NCBI RefSeq assembly: GCF_017726655.1
Contig: NZ_CP072308.1
Location: forward strand, 2,616,001-2,680,000
DNA from: Agrobacterium tumefaciens
GTDB taxonomy: Bacteria > Pseudomonadota > Alphaproteobacteria > Rhizobiales > Rhizobiaceae
Length of the DNA stretch: 64,000 bases
Reading direction: 5' to 3'
Below the pieces are notes generated by a model. The model ran no database searches, was not told the DNA's origin, and saw only the letters and a list, made by a program, of their open reading frames with translations. The first letter of the stretch is position 1; every line of letters starts with the position of its first letter. Of the stretch, positions 27,601 through 36,111 are shown piece by piece. Made by a program: the position numbers and the translations under genes.

Positions 27601-27998
27601 ACGTCGATCTTGCTGACGATCGGCTCTTCGATATCGGCGGGAAGGTCGCTGCGGATCTTGTCGATGGCGTCCTTGGTGTCCTGGACCGCCTCTTCCGTCG
27701 GCTTTTCGATGCGGAAGACGACAGTGGTGGTGGACTGGCCATCGACCACGGTGGACTGGATTTCATCGACGCCGCTAATGGCGGCGACGGCGTCCTCGAT
27801 CTCCTTCGTCACCTGCATTTCGAGTTCGGAGGGCGAAGCGCCGCTCTGCGTCACGGTGACGGCGACGACGGGAACGTCGATATTCGGGAAGCGGGTGATC
27901 GGCAGGGTGTTGAATGCCTGCAGGCCGAGCATCATCAACACGGCGAAGCCGAGCAGCGGCGCAATCGGGTTACGGATTGACCATGCGGAAAAGTTCAT
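24678..27998 (-). CDS. RND multidrug efflux transporter, AcrB/HAE1 type
   Basis: A proton-driven inner-membrane pump of 1106 residues. It has the usual repeat of 6+6 helices with two periplasmic porter domains. Seen are the N-terminal WSIRNPIAPLLGFAVLMM, the central LATGILVDDAIVEIENI (proton-relay aspartates in the fourth helix) and the second-half RPIIMTSIAMSAGMLPSALG. The C-terminus adds about 60 charged residues, with a short coiled coil. Forms an operon with the membrane-fusion gene 13 bp upstream. No outer-membrane factor gene is nearby. Substrate cannot be read from sequence. Confidence 0.94.
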   Translation of the reverse strand: MNFSAWSIRNPIAPLLGFAVLMMLGLQAFNTLPITRFPNIDVPVVAVTVTQSGASPSELEMQVTKEIEDAVAAISGVDEIQSTVVDGQSTTTVVFRIEKPTEEAVQDTKDAIDKIRSDLPADIEEPIVSKIDVEGQAIQSFAVSSPNMTLEELSWFVDDTIKRALQGKSGIGKVDRYGGADREVRVALNPEKLDAYGITASEVNSQLRGTNIDLGSGRGQVGGNEQTIRTLGDTRDVSQLANTTIALSNGRFVKLSELGTITDTYQEPKSFSRFNGNPAVTFAVFRSKGASEVSVAQTVSESLEQVRKDHPDVDIQKVDDSVYFTYGNYKAALDTLIEGAVLAVIVVLLFLRNWRATLIAAVALPLSAIPTFWIMDIMGFSLNLVSFLALTLATGILVDDAIVEIENIARHIKMGKTPYRAALEAADEIGLAVIATSFTIIAVFVPVSFMPGIPGQYFIQFGLTVAFSVFFSLAVARLITPLMAAYLMRAEDAMDDHHDNDGRLMKAYTRMVTATTRKWWARYLTLVGAIAFLIASVMLLAQVPGSFLPPDDASRVTLSVELPPNATLDETDRTTTQIYQALRDINGVESVFILGGASPKGDLELRRATVNVILEHIDHSLLKTLVNKGLGSIPLIGPYLPKVEEKGRTRPQWDVERDIFAQVRGIPDVRIIKLNDRAERELSFNFLSKNEKDLSDAVGILESRLRASPILANVSSEGALPRPELQIRPRKDEIARLGITPQQISQTVRVATIGDIDAQLTKISLDDRQIPIRVQASLDARRDLATIRALKIKTASGSLVPLYSVADIDYSEGPSSIKRNDRNRVVSIGSDVPFGTALDTSTAEFKRIVSETELPASVRLAESGDAKVQGEMQQGFVNAMLLGLMLVLVVLILLFKDVIQPFTILFSLPLAIGGVAVALIITQNALSMPVLIGILMLMGIVTKNAILLVDFAIEMRRHGMERVHAMVEAGRKRARPIIMTSIAMSAGMLPSALGVGEGGSFRAPMAIAVIGGIIVSTVLSLIVVPAFFLIMDDLSRLLAHLFGRFVGKKEEEEEALSNEKLSEIARENSLALSSLEARVASMEKGTGDKAADKGSNILRLPPLAAE

Positions 27999-28011
27999 TT
28001 CAATCCCTCAG

Positions 28012-29205
28012 TCAGTTGGACGCAGACGTCTGGGCTTCAACCGGCTTGATCCGGTCCCCATCACGCACGAATGCCCCAGCCTTCTCGACAACCTTGTCTC
28101 CAGCGGCAAGACCGCTGACAATCTCAATGAAACCGCCGTCTTCAATGCCGGTCTCTATCTTCACCTGCTTGACGACATCGCCTTCCACCTTGCGGGTGGT
28201 CGAGCCTTCGCGCCCGGCGGTGACGGCCGAGAGCGGCAGGGCGAGCGCGTTCGTCTTCTCGACGATGATCGCGGCGCTGGCATACATGCCCGAGCGCGCC
28301 GGGCTCCCTTCGGGCAGCACCACATGCACGGAACCGAGGCGCGTCGTCGGATCGACGGTGGGCGAGACGAGGCGCACCTTGCCCTCTATTTTCTCAGTTC
28401 CGCCGGCAACCGTCAAATAGGCTTTCTGGCCGACCTTCACCTTCTGGATGTCGGTCTCGGACAGATCGGCGACGAGTTCGATCGCGCCGTCCTTGATGAC
28501 GGTGAAAAGCGGATTGCCGGCGCCGCTGGCAATCGCGCCTACCTTGGCATTCTTGGCCGAAACGATGCCGGCAACCGGGGTTTTTACACCCGTGCGCGTC
28601 AGCTTCAGGTCGATATCGGCAATTTGAGCGTCCACGACTTTGATGTCGGCTTCGCCGGCGGAAACCGCCTGGCGGGCGGCGTTGAGCTTGGCGGCGGCGA
28701 CTTCCGCCTGGGCCTGCGTCTGCTCAACCTGCGAGACGGAACCGGAGCCGCTCTGGCCGAGCTTTGCCGCACGGTCGCGCTGGCGGTTCGCGTCATTGGC
28801 GCTCGCCTCCGCTTCCAGAACCTGTGCCTTGGATTGGGCAACGGCGGCCTGCGCCTTGGCCTTGTTGGCCTCAAGCTGGCTCTTCTGAAGGATAAGACTG
28901 TCAGAGGAGAGGACGGCGAGGACTGCGTTGGCTTCGACCCTGTCGCCAATATCGACGTTCAGCGTATCGATCGACAGGCCATCGACCAGCGGCTGGACAT
29001 AGATTTCATCGACCGGGCGAATGGTGCCTGTCGCGATGATGCGGTCCACGAGATCGCGTTTTGCGGCATGGGCAACGATAATGGAAGGCAGGTTCTGCTG
29101 TTTGACCGGGGCCTGCGCCTCTCCCTCGGCGGCTGCTGACAGGGGGAGCGCCGCTGCGGACAGAAGAAGGAATACAAACCGGTTAAACGTGACTTTATGC
29201 TGCAT
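28012..29205 (-). CDS. RND efflux membrane-fusion protein
   Basis: Periplasmic adaptor of 397 residues, N-terminal signal (FVFLLLSAAALPLSAAA-EGE). The lipoyl/barrel parts flank a helical hairpin of alternating Lys/Ala/Gln repeats (SQLEANKAKAQAAVAQSKAQ). Ends in the beta-roll with ALPLSAVTAGREG. The ATG at 29205 is used; an upstream TTG adds six residues. Thirteen bases precede the pump gene. Confidence 0.93.
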   Translation of the reverse strand: MQHKVTFNRFVFLLLSAAALPLSAAAEGEAQAPVKQQNLPSIIVAHAAKRDLVDRIIATGTIRPVDEIYVQPLVDGLSIDTLNVDIGDRVEANAVLAVLSSDSLILQKSQLEANKAKAQAAVAQSKAQVLEAEASANDANRQRDRAAKLGQSGSGSVSQVEQTQAQAEVAAAKLNAARQAVSAGEADIKVVDAQIADIDLKLTRTGVKTPVAGIVSAKNAKVGAIASGAGNPLFTVIKDGAIELVADLSETDIQKVKVGQKAYLTVAGGTEKIEGKVRLVSPTVDPTTRLGSVHVVLPEGSPARSGMYASAAIIVEKTNALALPLSAVTAGREGSTTRKVEGDVVKQVKIETGIEDGGFIEIVSGLAAGDKVVEKAGAFVRDGDRIKPVEAQTSASN

Positions 29206-29461
29206 GTGGCTTGGCTCGCGCAATATTCGCTCACATATCCTGCAGGCCCGGGGCCGTGTCTCAAAAGGTCATGCGATGGCGAATGTGAAACAAGGGATCA
29301 CAATACTTCCTTTTCGATCCTCCCGATTCAAACGCCCCTCAACGCGAATCTAAAGCACCTTTGCCTCGTGCTTTTTTTACAAGATCAAGTTTGGCAGTCT
29401 TGTGGGCGGGACTTTAATTCTTGTTGACGTGCAAATCAATCCGCATAGCCGTTGGGCTAGG

Positions 29462-29477
29462 TATACATTTTTGTATA
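29462..29477. promoter_or_regulatory. Inverted repeat upstream of efflux operon
   Basis: TATACATTTTTGTATA is a 6-bp inverted repeat with a four-base spacer, about 256 bases before the adaptor start. TetR-type repressors often govern such pumps, but no such gene is adjacent. Weak candidate. Confidence 0.3.
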
Positions 29478-29553
29478 GGCGCGGATGTTGTAATTCGTCC
29501 GGCGGGTTACCAATACAAGCCAACGGCGCTTGAGTCACGAGAGTAAAAAAACC

Positions 29554-29668
29554 TCGTCATGCCGGACTAGATCCGGCATCCAGCCACGGCGCGTCTGCGC
29601 CGTGAAAGGACGTTTCCGCGATCAAGGGCTTGATCGCGCTGGACCCCGGATCAGGTCCAGGATGACGG
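29554..29668. repeat. Dispersed palindromic repeat, family C copy 2
   Basis: CCTCGTCATGCCGGACTAGATCCGGC .. GCGCGTCTGCGCCGTG .. GCGATCAAGGGCTTGATCGC .. ACCCCGGATCAGGTCC-type palindromes; reverse-oriented relative of the 20.4 kb copy. Confidence 0.75.
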
Positions 29669-29708
29669 CGTGCGGATACGACCCGCGTCTTTGCTTGCCT
29701 GCCACGAC

Positions 29709-30701
29709 CTACTTCAACGCCGCGTCGGTAATCTCGGTGGTGTAGGCGCCTGCCGGTTCCTTGGTGATGACAGGATCGGAGCCGCCGCCGAGCAGCGTTT
29801 TCACCGTGCGCTCGTAATCGGCCTTGTCCAGCGCACCCTTCGAGCCGGCGGTGAGCTTGGCGACTTCGCCCATCATGCGCTTCTGATGCTTTTCCGTCTG
29901 CGCGCCGGAGGCGTCGTTTTCGAGAACGATATCGGCGGCCTCGTCGGGGTTTTCCTCGGCCCATTTCCAGCCCTTCATCGAGGCACGAACGAATTTGACC
30001 ATGTCCTCCTTGAATTTGGCGTCCTTGAGTTTGTCTTCGAGAACGTAGAGTCCGTCTTCCAGCGTCGCCACGCCTTCATCCTCATATTTGAAGGTGACGA
30101 GGTCTTCGGGCTTGATGCCGGCGTCGAGAACCTGGCCGTATTCATTATAGGTCATCGTCGAAATGCAGGCGGCCTGTTTCTGCAAAAGCGGATCGACGTT
30201 GAAACCCTGTTTCAGCACGGTCACGCCATCGGCGCCGCCGGTGGTCGGGATTTTCAGGTGCGCCATCCACGACAGGAACGGATATTCATTGCCGAAGAAC
30301 CAGACGCCCAGCGTCTTGCCCTTGAAATCCTCAGGTTTCTTGATGCCGGTTTCCTTCAGGCAGGTCAGCATCATGCCCGAGGATTTGAACGGCTGGGCGA
30401 TGTTGACGAGCGGCACGCCCTTTTCGCGGGTGGCAAGCGCAGACGGCATCCAGTCGACGATCACGTCGGCCCCGCCTCCAGCCAATACTTGCGCCGGTGC
30501 GATATCCGGGCCACCGGGCTTGATATCGACGTCGAGGCCTTCGGCTTCATAAAAGCCCTTGTCCTTGGCGACGTAATAACCGGCGAACTGCGCCTGGGTG
30601 ACCCATTTCAGCTGCAGGGTGATCTTGTCGGCGGCCTGAACGCTAAATGCGGTCAGCAGTGACGCGCCGGCAAGAAGCATGGATGCAAGTTTCATTTTCA
30701 T
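29709..30701 (-). CDS. NMT1/ThiY-type ABC substrate-binding protein (pyrimidine-like substrate)
   Basis: A 330-residue exported binding protein: signal to VQA-ADKIT, then LQLKWVTQAQFAGYYVAKDKGFYEAEGL, typical of the NMT1/THI5-like family used for pyrimidine-type precursors, and CxxTMTYNEYGQ. It sits last in an ABC operon next to dihydropyrimidinase genes, supporting uptake of a pyrimidine, hydantoin or related compound. The exact ligand is inference. Confidence 0.85.
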   Translation of the reverse strand: MKMKLASMLLAGASLLTAFSVQAADKITLQLKWVTQAQFAGYYVAKDKGFYEAEGLDVDIKPGGPDIAPAQVLAGGGADVIVDWMPSALATREKGVPLVNIAQPFKSSGMMLTCLKETGIKKPEDFKGKTLGVWFFGNEYPFLSWMAHLKIPTTGGADGVTVLKQGFNVDPLLQKQAACISTMTYNEYGQVLDAGIKPEDLVTFKYEDEGVATLEDGLYVLEDKLKDAKFKEDMVKFVRASMKGWKWAEENPDEAADIVLENDASGAQTEKHQKRMMGEVAKLTAGSKGALDKADYERTVKTLLGGGSDPVITKEPAGAYTTEITDAALK

Positions 30702-30722
30702 CGCTGTTCCCTTTTTCGTTAT

Positions 30723-31595
30723 TTACGTTCGTCCCCCACGGACGGACGGATGCCAGAAGGTGACGGCCCGCTCTGCGAGCGCCACCAGACCATAAAAGCC
30801 GGACCCTGCGAGCGCCGCCACGGCAATCTCGGCCCAGACCATATCGACATTGCTGCGGCCCATTTCCGCGGAGATGCGGAACCCCATGCCGACGATGGGC
30901 GTGCCGAAGAATTCCGCGACGATGGCGCCGATCAAGGCGAGCGTGGAATTGATCTTCAGCGCGTTGAAGATGAAGGGCCAGGCGGCGGGCAGGCGCAGCT
31001 TTATCAGCGTCGGCCACCAGCCGGCGGCATAGGTGCGCATCAGGTCGCGCTCCATGTGGCTGGCGGCGGCAAGCCCCTGCACCGTGTTCACCAGCATCGG
31101 GAAGAAGGTCATGATGACGACGACGGCGACTTTCGACTGCCAGTCGAAACCGAACCACATGACCATGATCGGCGCTATGCCGACCACCGGAAGGGCAGAG
31201 ACGAAATTGCCGATGGGCAAGAGCCCGCGTTGCAGGAAGGGCGAGCGGTCGATGAGGATGGCGACGATGAAGCCGAGGCCGCAGCCCAGCACGTAACCTG
31301 TCAGCACCGATTTGAGGAAAGTCTGGCGGAAATCCGCCCAGAGGATCGGCAGGGAGCTGAGCAGGCGGGCGAGAATGGCGCTCGGGGCCGGCAGCAGGAT
31401 GGGCGGCACGGAAAATCCGCGCACGATGCCTTCCCAGAGCACCACAATGGCAAGGCCGAAAAGGAGGGGCACCGCGATGCGGCTGACGCGCCTTTTTGAG
31501 GAGGAGGTGAAGTTGCGACGCACCAGCCATTCGTTGAAGGCCCAGGCGGCAAGCCAGAACAGGATCGCACCGATAAACCAGCCAGGGTTCGTCAT
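30723..31595 (-). CDS. ABC transporter permease (pyrimidine-type), second
   Basis: A 290-residue SsuC/ThiX-like permease with about six helices. The EAA loop is ERDLMRTYAAGWWPTLIKLRLPAAWPFI. ATG at 31595 chosen because ATGA overlaps the upstream permease stop; a longer frame there overlaps the preceding gene. Confidence 0.88.
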   Translation of the reverse strand: MTNPGWFIGAILFWLAAWAFNEWLVRRNFTSSSKRRVSRIAVPLLFGLAIVVLWEGIVRGFSVPPILLPAPSAILARLLSSLPILWADFRQTFLKSVLTGYVLGCGLGFIVAILIDRSPFLQRGLLPIGNFVSALPVVGIAPIMVMWFGFDWQSKVAVVVIMTFFPMLVNTVQGLAAASHMERDLMRTYAAGWWPTLIKLRLPAAWPFIFNALKINSTLALIGAIVAEFFGTPIVGMGFRISAEMGRSNVDMVWAEIAVAALAGSGFYGLVALAERAVTFWHPSVRGGRT

Positions 31596-32467
31596 GGCCG
31601 TGCTCCCATTCGCTTGAGGACGGCGGCGTGGGCGATGCCGATGACCGATACCAGAATGGCGGCGACCCCGGCGGCCATGAAGAGTGCGGCCCATATCTGT
31701 ACCGTCTGGCCGTAATAGGAGCCGGAGAGCAGGCGCGCGCCGAGACCCGCGACGGCGCCTGTCGGCAATTCGCCGACGATGGCGCCGACCAGCGCAATCG
31801 CAATGGCGATCTTCAGCGAGGTGAAAAGATAAGGCAGCGCGGAGGGCCAGCGCAGCTTCCAGAAGATTTGCGCTGGTGAGGCATTGTAGGTGTGCATCAG
31901 GTCAAGCTGCAGCGTTTCGGGGCTTCTGAGGCCCTTCACCATGCCGACGACGATGGGGAAAAAGGAGAGATAGGTCGAAATCAGCGCCTTCGGCAGCAGC
32001 CCGGAAATGCCGATGGAGTTCAGGACAACGATGATCATCGGCGCGATGGCGAGGATGGGGATGGTCTGGCTGGCAATGATCCACGGCATGACCGAGCGGT
32101 CCATGGCGCGGTTATGGATGATCGCGACCGCCAGCAGGATGCCCAGCACCGCGCCGATGGCGAAACCGAGCAACGTGGCGGAAAGCGTGATGCCGGCGTG
32201 GTAGACGAGGCTGCGTTTCGAGGTGACGGGCTTGTTGACGGTCGTGTCCCAGAGTTCCGCGATGATCTGATGCGGGGCGGGGAGGACCGGGCGCTCCTGG
32301 GCGAAGGTCTGCGGCAGGAGTTCGAGGAAGCCCGGCGTCTGGCCAGAGCGGGTGGCCTGGTCGCGGGCGAAGGGCAGGTTGAGGTAGACGACGGCCAGGT
32401 GCCAGAGGATGAGGATGGCGAGGAGGACGGTGAGGATGGGGAGGATGCGGTGGCGGAGGAGGGTCAT
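31592..32467 (-). CDS. ABC transporter permease (pyrimidine-type), first
   Basis: A 291-residue permease homologous to the next one. EAA loop QLDLMHTYNASPAQIFWKLRWPSALPYL. The two permeases form a heterodimer with the ATPase encoded upstream; a palindromic repeat region separates them. Confidence 0.88.
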   Translation of the reverse strand: MTLLRHRILPILTVLLAILILWHLAVVYLNLPFARDQATRSGQTPGFLELLPQTFAQERPVLPAPHQIIAELWDTTVNKPVTSKRSLVYHAGITLSATLLGFAIGAVLGILLAVAIIHNRAMDRSVMPWIIASQTIPILAIAPMIIVVLNSIGISGLLPKALISTYLSFFPIVVGMVKGLRSPETLQLDLMHTYNASPAQIFWKLRWPSALPYLFTSLKIAIAIALVGAIVGELPTGAVAGLGARLLSGSYYGQTVQIWAALFMAAGVAAILVSVIGIAHAAVLKRMGARP

Positions 32468-32526
32468 GGGGTTTTGCTCCCTCGCCTGTGCCGCGGATGG
32501 GGTTTAGCGGTGCCTTGTGGGTGGCG

Positions 32527-32575
32527 CTTACCCTCCTCTGTCCTGCCGGACGTCTCCCCATCAAGGGTGGAGGTC
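32527..32575. repeat. Decayed family B repeat arm
   Basis: CCCTCCTCTGTCCTGCCGGACGTCTCCCC is a degraded version of the family B arm seen at 7.6 and 11.4 kb. The partner arm is not visible. Confidence 0.55.
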
Positions 32576-32639
32576 GACTCGTGGGTGGGTCTCGTCCATC
32601 TCAAAGCTTGGGAATGGAATGGAGGTAGGGCCGCCTGCC

Positions 32640-32763
32640 TTCTTCTCCCCGAGGGGGAGAAGGTCGCGGCAGCGGGATGAGGGGGCAAGGGTAGCGTTAA
32701 GCCGCAATCTTGCCCCCTCATCCGACCCTTCGGGCCACCTTCTCCCCGGCGGGGAGAAGAAAC
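32640..32763. repeat. RIME-like repeat, family A copy 4
   Basis: CTTCTCCCCGAGGGGGAGAAG and CTTCTCCCCGGCGGGGAGAAG arms around GGGATGAGGGGG / CCCCCTCATCCGACCC. It splits the ABC operon between ATPase and permeases. Confidence 0.83.
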
Positions 32764-32806
32764 GAGGGGCAACCTACCGCCAAATGAGCCAATGCTGGCG
32801 CCGACC

Positions 32807-33601
32807 TCACCCCTCATAGCTGTGCCCCGCCTTCAACCCCTCACGCACCCGGTGCGCAATCGCCAGAAACTCCGGCGTTTCCCTGATTTCCAGCGGTCTT
32901 TCCCGCGGCAGAGTGGATTCGATCACGTCGGTCACCCGACCAGGCCGCGGCGACATGACGACGATTTTCGTCGAGAGATAAACTGCTTCCGGAATCGAGT
33001 GGGTGACGAAACAGATGGTCTTGCCGGTCGTATCCCAGAGTTTCAGCAGCTGTTCGTTGAGGTGATCGCGAACGATCTCGTCCAGCGCGCCGAACGGCTC
33101 GTCCATCAGAAGCAGGTCGGCATCGAAGGCAAGCGCGCGGGCGATGGAGGCGCGCTGCTGCATGCCGCCGGAAAGCTGCCAGGGGTATTTCTTGCCGAAG
33201 CCGTTGAGGTTGACGAGGTCGAGCGTGCGGTCGACGCGCTCGCGCTGCTCGGCCCTGCTGTAACCCATGATTTCGAGCGGCAGGGCGATGTTCTTTTCGA
33301 TGGTCCGCCAGGGATAAAGGGCGGCGGCTTGAAAAACGTAGCCGTAGGACCGGTCTTTGCGGGCGTTTTCCGGCGTCGTACCGTTGACGGTGATCTCGCC
33401 TGACGTGTGTTTTTCAAGATCGGCGATGACCCGCAAAAAGGTGGTCTTGCCGCAGCCGGAAGGGCCGATGAAGGAGACGAAGTCGCCCTTTTTCACGTCG
33501 AGATCGACATTGGACAGGGCGTGGACCGGTCCATCCCCCGTTTCGAAGGTGAGGCCCAGTTTTCTGGCGGAAACGACGGAATAGGAAGAGGCCTGGTTCA
33601 T
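32807..33601 (-). CDS. ABC transporter ATP-binding protein (pyrimidine-type)
   Basis: A 264-residue SsuB/TauB-like ATPase: Walker A GPSGCGKTTFLR, QAAALYPWRTIEKN, signature QLSGGMQQRASIARAL, Walker B LLLMDEPFGALDEI and H-loop FVTHSIPEA. Its start overlaps the Nudix stop by ATGA, so it is cotranslated with the Nudix and dihydropyrimidinase genes. Confidence 0.92.
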   Translation of the reverse strand: MNQASSYSVVSARKLGLTFETGDGPVHALSNVDLDVKKGDFVSFIGPSGCGKTTFLRVIADLEKHTSGEITVNGTTPENARKDRSYGYVFQAAALYPWRTIEKNIALPLEIMGYSRAEQRERVDRTLDLVNLNGFGKKYPWQLSGGMQQRASIARALAFDADLLLMDEPFGALDEIVRDHLNEQLLKLWDTTGKTICFVTHSIPEAVYLSTKIVVMSPRPGRVTDVIESTLPRERPLEIRETPEFLAIAHRVREGLKAGHSYEG

Positions 33602-34038
33602 CGCGGCTTGGTTTCACTTTCCGTAAGGGCGGCGCGCGCCAGCGGCAGCATCTGGGTTTCCGTCAGTCTGGCGATGGTCACACCGGGGTTGCGGTCGAGA
33701 TCGAGCCAGCGGACTTCCTCGATTTCCGCCTGCGGGGTGACCTCGGCATGAAGCCTGGCGGTGAAGGCATGGGCGACGACATCGGCGCCCGGCTCATTGG
33801 CGGCTTCCTCGCGAAAGACGCCATCATAACGCGCGGCATTTTCGGGGAGCGTCAGGCCGATTTCCTCGGCCAGCTCGCGGTGAAGCGCCTGTTCCGGCGT
33901 TTCACCCGGATCGATCTTGCCGCCCGGCTGCATGAACTGCGTGGTGCCGCGCTTGCGCACCACGAGCATCTGCCGCTTCTCGTTGATGAGGATGGCGGCG
34001 GCGATGAGGATTTCGCGTTTCGGCTCGCCCATGATCAC
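33598..34038 (-). CDS. Nudix hydrolase in the dihydropyrimidinase operon
   Basis: A 146-residue single Nudix domain. The full Nudix box fits GX5EX7REUXEEXGU: GGKIDPGETPEQ with REL and AEEIGL. The start MIMGEPKREILIAAA overlaps the dihydropyrimidinase stop (ATGA), and its stop overlaps the ATPase start. Substrate unknown; a nucleotide-derived compound would suit the pathway. Confidence 0.88.
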   Translation of the reverse strand: MIMGEPKREILIAAAILINEKRQMLVVRKRGTTQFMQPGGKIDPGETPEQALHRELAEEIGLTLPENAARYDGVFREEAANEPGADVVAHAFTARLHAEVTPQAEIEEVRWLDLDRNPGVTIARLTETQMLPLARAALTESETKPR

Positions 34039-35492
34039 ACGCCCGACGCCGGAATGCCTGTGCGTTCCACCTTGCGTGGCGAGACGAGTTCTTTCCAGGT
34101 GGAAAGCGCCTGGCTGACGGCCGGATAGGGATCGCGGGCGATGAACCGGCCATGGCCGGCCTGCGTCTCGATGGTGCCTTCCTCGACGCTGACCAGCCCG
34201 CGTGAGAGCGTGTAGCGCGGCAGGCCTTTTACCCTGTGTCCTTCGAACACGTTGTAATCGATGGCCGATTGCTGGTTTGCCGCACTGATGGTCTTTGTGA
34301 GCGCCGGGTCCCAGACGACGATATCGGCATCGCTGCCGACGAGGATCGCGCCCTTTCTCGGATAGATATTCAGAATCTTGGCGATGTTCGTGGAGGTGAC
34401 GGCGACAAATTCATTCATCGTCAGCCGGCCGGTCGCCACGCCATGGGTCCAGAGCAGCGGCATTCGATCTTCCAGCCCGCCGGTGCCGTTGGGGATCTTG
34501 CGGAAATCACCGAAGCCGAAGCGTTTCTGCTCGGTGGTGAAGGCGCAATGATCGGTCGCCACACATTGCAGCGAGCCGGAAGCGAGACCCGCCCAGAGGC
34601 TATCCTGATGCTGACGGTTACGGAAGGGCGGCGACATGACGCGGCGGGCGGCATGGTCCCAGTCGGGATTGGCATATTCGCCTTCGTCGAGGATCAGGTG
34701 CTGGATCAGCGGTTCGCCATAGACCCGCATGCCGTTTTGCCGGGCGCGGCGGATGGCTTCATGGGCTTGTTCGCAGGAGGTGTGGACGACGTAAAGCGGC
34801 GCACCGGCCATATCGGCGATGATGATGGCGCGGTTCGTGGCCTCGCCTTCCACGGAAGGCGGGCGGGAATAGGCGTGCGCTTCCGGCCCGACATTGCCCT
34901 CGGCCATCAGCTTTTCCTGCATCTGCACGACGATATCGCCGTTTTCCGCATGCACAAAGGGAATGGCGCCCAGTTCCGCACAGCGCGAGAAGGAGGCGAA
35001 CATCTCGTCGTCATTTACCATCAGCGCGCCTTTATAGGCCATGAAGTGCTTGAAGGAGTTGATGCCCTTTTCCTGAACCACCGTCTTCATCTCGTCGAAG
35101 ACCTGCTCGCCCCACCAGGTGACGGCCATGTGGAAGGAATAATCGCAATTGGCGCGTGTCGCCTTGTTGTCCCAGCGTTGGAGGGCATCAAGAAGCGATT
35201 GCCCCGGCTCCGGCAGGCAGAAATCCACCACCATGGTCGTGCCGCCGGCCAGCGCCGCCCGCGTGCCGCTCTCGAAATCATCGGCGGAATAGGTGCCCAT
35301 GAAGGGCATTTCCAGATGCACATGCGGATCGATGCCGCCAGGCATGACGAAACATCCGGTGGCATCGAGGATGGTGCCGCCGGTGAGATCAGGTCCGATT
35401 TCGGCGATTTTGCCATCTTCGATCTTCACATCGGCCTTATAGGTGAGGTCGGCGGTGACGATGGTGCCGTTCTTGATGATGGTGGCGGTCAT
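34035..35492 (-). CDS. hydA: Dihydropyrimidinase / D-hydantoinase
   Basis: Cyclic amidohydrolase of 485 residues, opening dihydrouracil, dihydrothymine or 5-substituted hydantoins to N-carbamoyl products. Motifs: GGIDPHVHLEMPF (first metal histidines), NSFKHFMAYKGALM (carbamylated lysine), YVVHTSCEQA, and VATDHCAFTTEQK with the metal-binding aspartate. Forms an ATGA-linked chain with DUF559, Nudix and the ATPase genes. Its product is the substrate of the amidohydrolase upstream. Agrobacterium hydantoinases are well known. Confidence 0.95.
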   Translation of the reverse strand: MTATIIKNGTIVTADLTYKADVKIEDGKIAEIGPDLTGGTILDATGCFVMPGGIDPHVHLEMPFMGTYSADDFESGTRAALAGGTTMVVDFCLPEPGQSLLDALQRWDNKATRANCDYSFHMAVTWWGEQVFDEMKTVVQEKGINSFKHFMAYKGALMVNDDEMFASFSRCAELGAIPFVHAENGDIVVQMQEKLMAEGNVGPEAHAYSRPPSVEGEATNRAIIIADMAGAPLYVVHTSCEQAHEAIRRARQNGMRVYGEPLIQHLILDEGEYANPDWDHAARRVMSPPFRNRQHQDSLWAGLASGSLQCVATDHCAFTTEQKRFGFGDFRKIPNGTGGLEDRMPLLWTHGVATGRLTMNEFVAVTSTNIAKILNIYPRKGAILVGSDADIVVWDPALTKTISAANQQSAIDYNVFEGHRVKGLPRYTLSRGLVSVEEGTIETQAGHGRFIARDPYPAVSQALSTWKELVSPRKVERTGIPASGV

Positions 35493-35923
35493 TGGTGTCT
35501 GTTCCCGGTAGCGAGGGCTGGCGAATAACGGTCGGGATGATCAGGCAGGAAAGTTCCGGTGTTCAGCACGGCGAGGATGGTGTCGAGCGTCTGGGATAGT
35601 TCTTCAAAGATCTCGTGGTTCCAGAACCGCAGAACTGCGTAGCCCTGAGTATTGAGCCACAACGTCCTTTGTCGATCATGTGTGGAGGAGGCGTGCTGCG
35701 ATCCGTCAAGCTCGACGATCAGCATTTTTTCGCGGCAGACGAAATCTGCGATGTATGGGCCGAGAGGGACTTGTCGGCTGAATTTAAAGTCGTTCAACCT
35801 CCGGCTTTTGAGTTCGTACCAGAGGCGGTATTCGGCGTCGGTCTCGTCGCGGCGGAGCCTTCTCGCCTGCGCGGTTTTGCCCGGATGGCGTTTCGATGCT
35901 TTTTTGCCGGTGTGATCGGCCAT
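35489..35923 (-). CDS. DUF559 (endonuclease-like) protein in dihydropyrimidinase operon
   Basis: A 144-residue protein of the DUF559 / very-short-patch-repair-like nuclease fold. Core: ARRLRRDETDAEYRLWYELKSRRL, FSRQVPLGPYIADFVCREKMLIVELDGSQH (D..ExD type metal residues), then DRQRTLWLNTQGYAVLRFWNHE. The ATG at 35923 is used; the longer frame upstream runs through a palindromic repeat and has no conserved content. Its stop overlaps the dihydropyrimidinase ATG (ATGA). Function unknown; the placement is unusual. Confidence 0.8.
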   Translation of the reverse strand: MADHTGKKASKRHPGKTAQARRLRRDETDAEYRLWYELKSRRLNDFKFSRQVPLGPYIADFVCREKMLIVELDGSQHASSTHDRQRTLWLNTQGYAVLRFWNHEIFEELSQTLDTILAVLNTGTFLPDHPDRYSPALATGNRHQ

Positions 35924-35927
35924 GACC

Positions 35928-36093
35928 CTTGCCCCCTCATCCGGCCCTTCGGGCCACCTTCTCCCCGGCGGGGAGAAGAAATCGGAAGCACCGTCGCAGA
36001 TTTTTGCGACGTGGGTCAGGGGGGAGAAGGTCTCGCCGCGTGTTTCTTCTCCCCGCCGGGGAGAAGGTGGCCCGAAGGGTCGGATGAGGGGGG
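35928..36093. repeat. Two inverted half-copies of the RIME-like family A element
   Basis: CCCCCTCATCCGGCCCTTC..GGGGAGAAG (35928-35981) and its complement (36042-36093) are arranged tail to tail, the reverse of the usual order. Spaced by about 60 bp of unique DNA, they lie between the amidohydrolase and DUF559 genes. Confidence 0.8.
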
Positions 36094-36111
36094 CTGCCAT
36101 CGTGGGTACGG

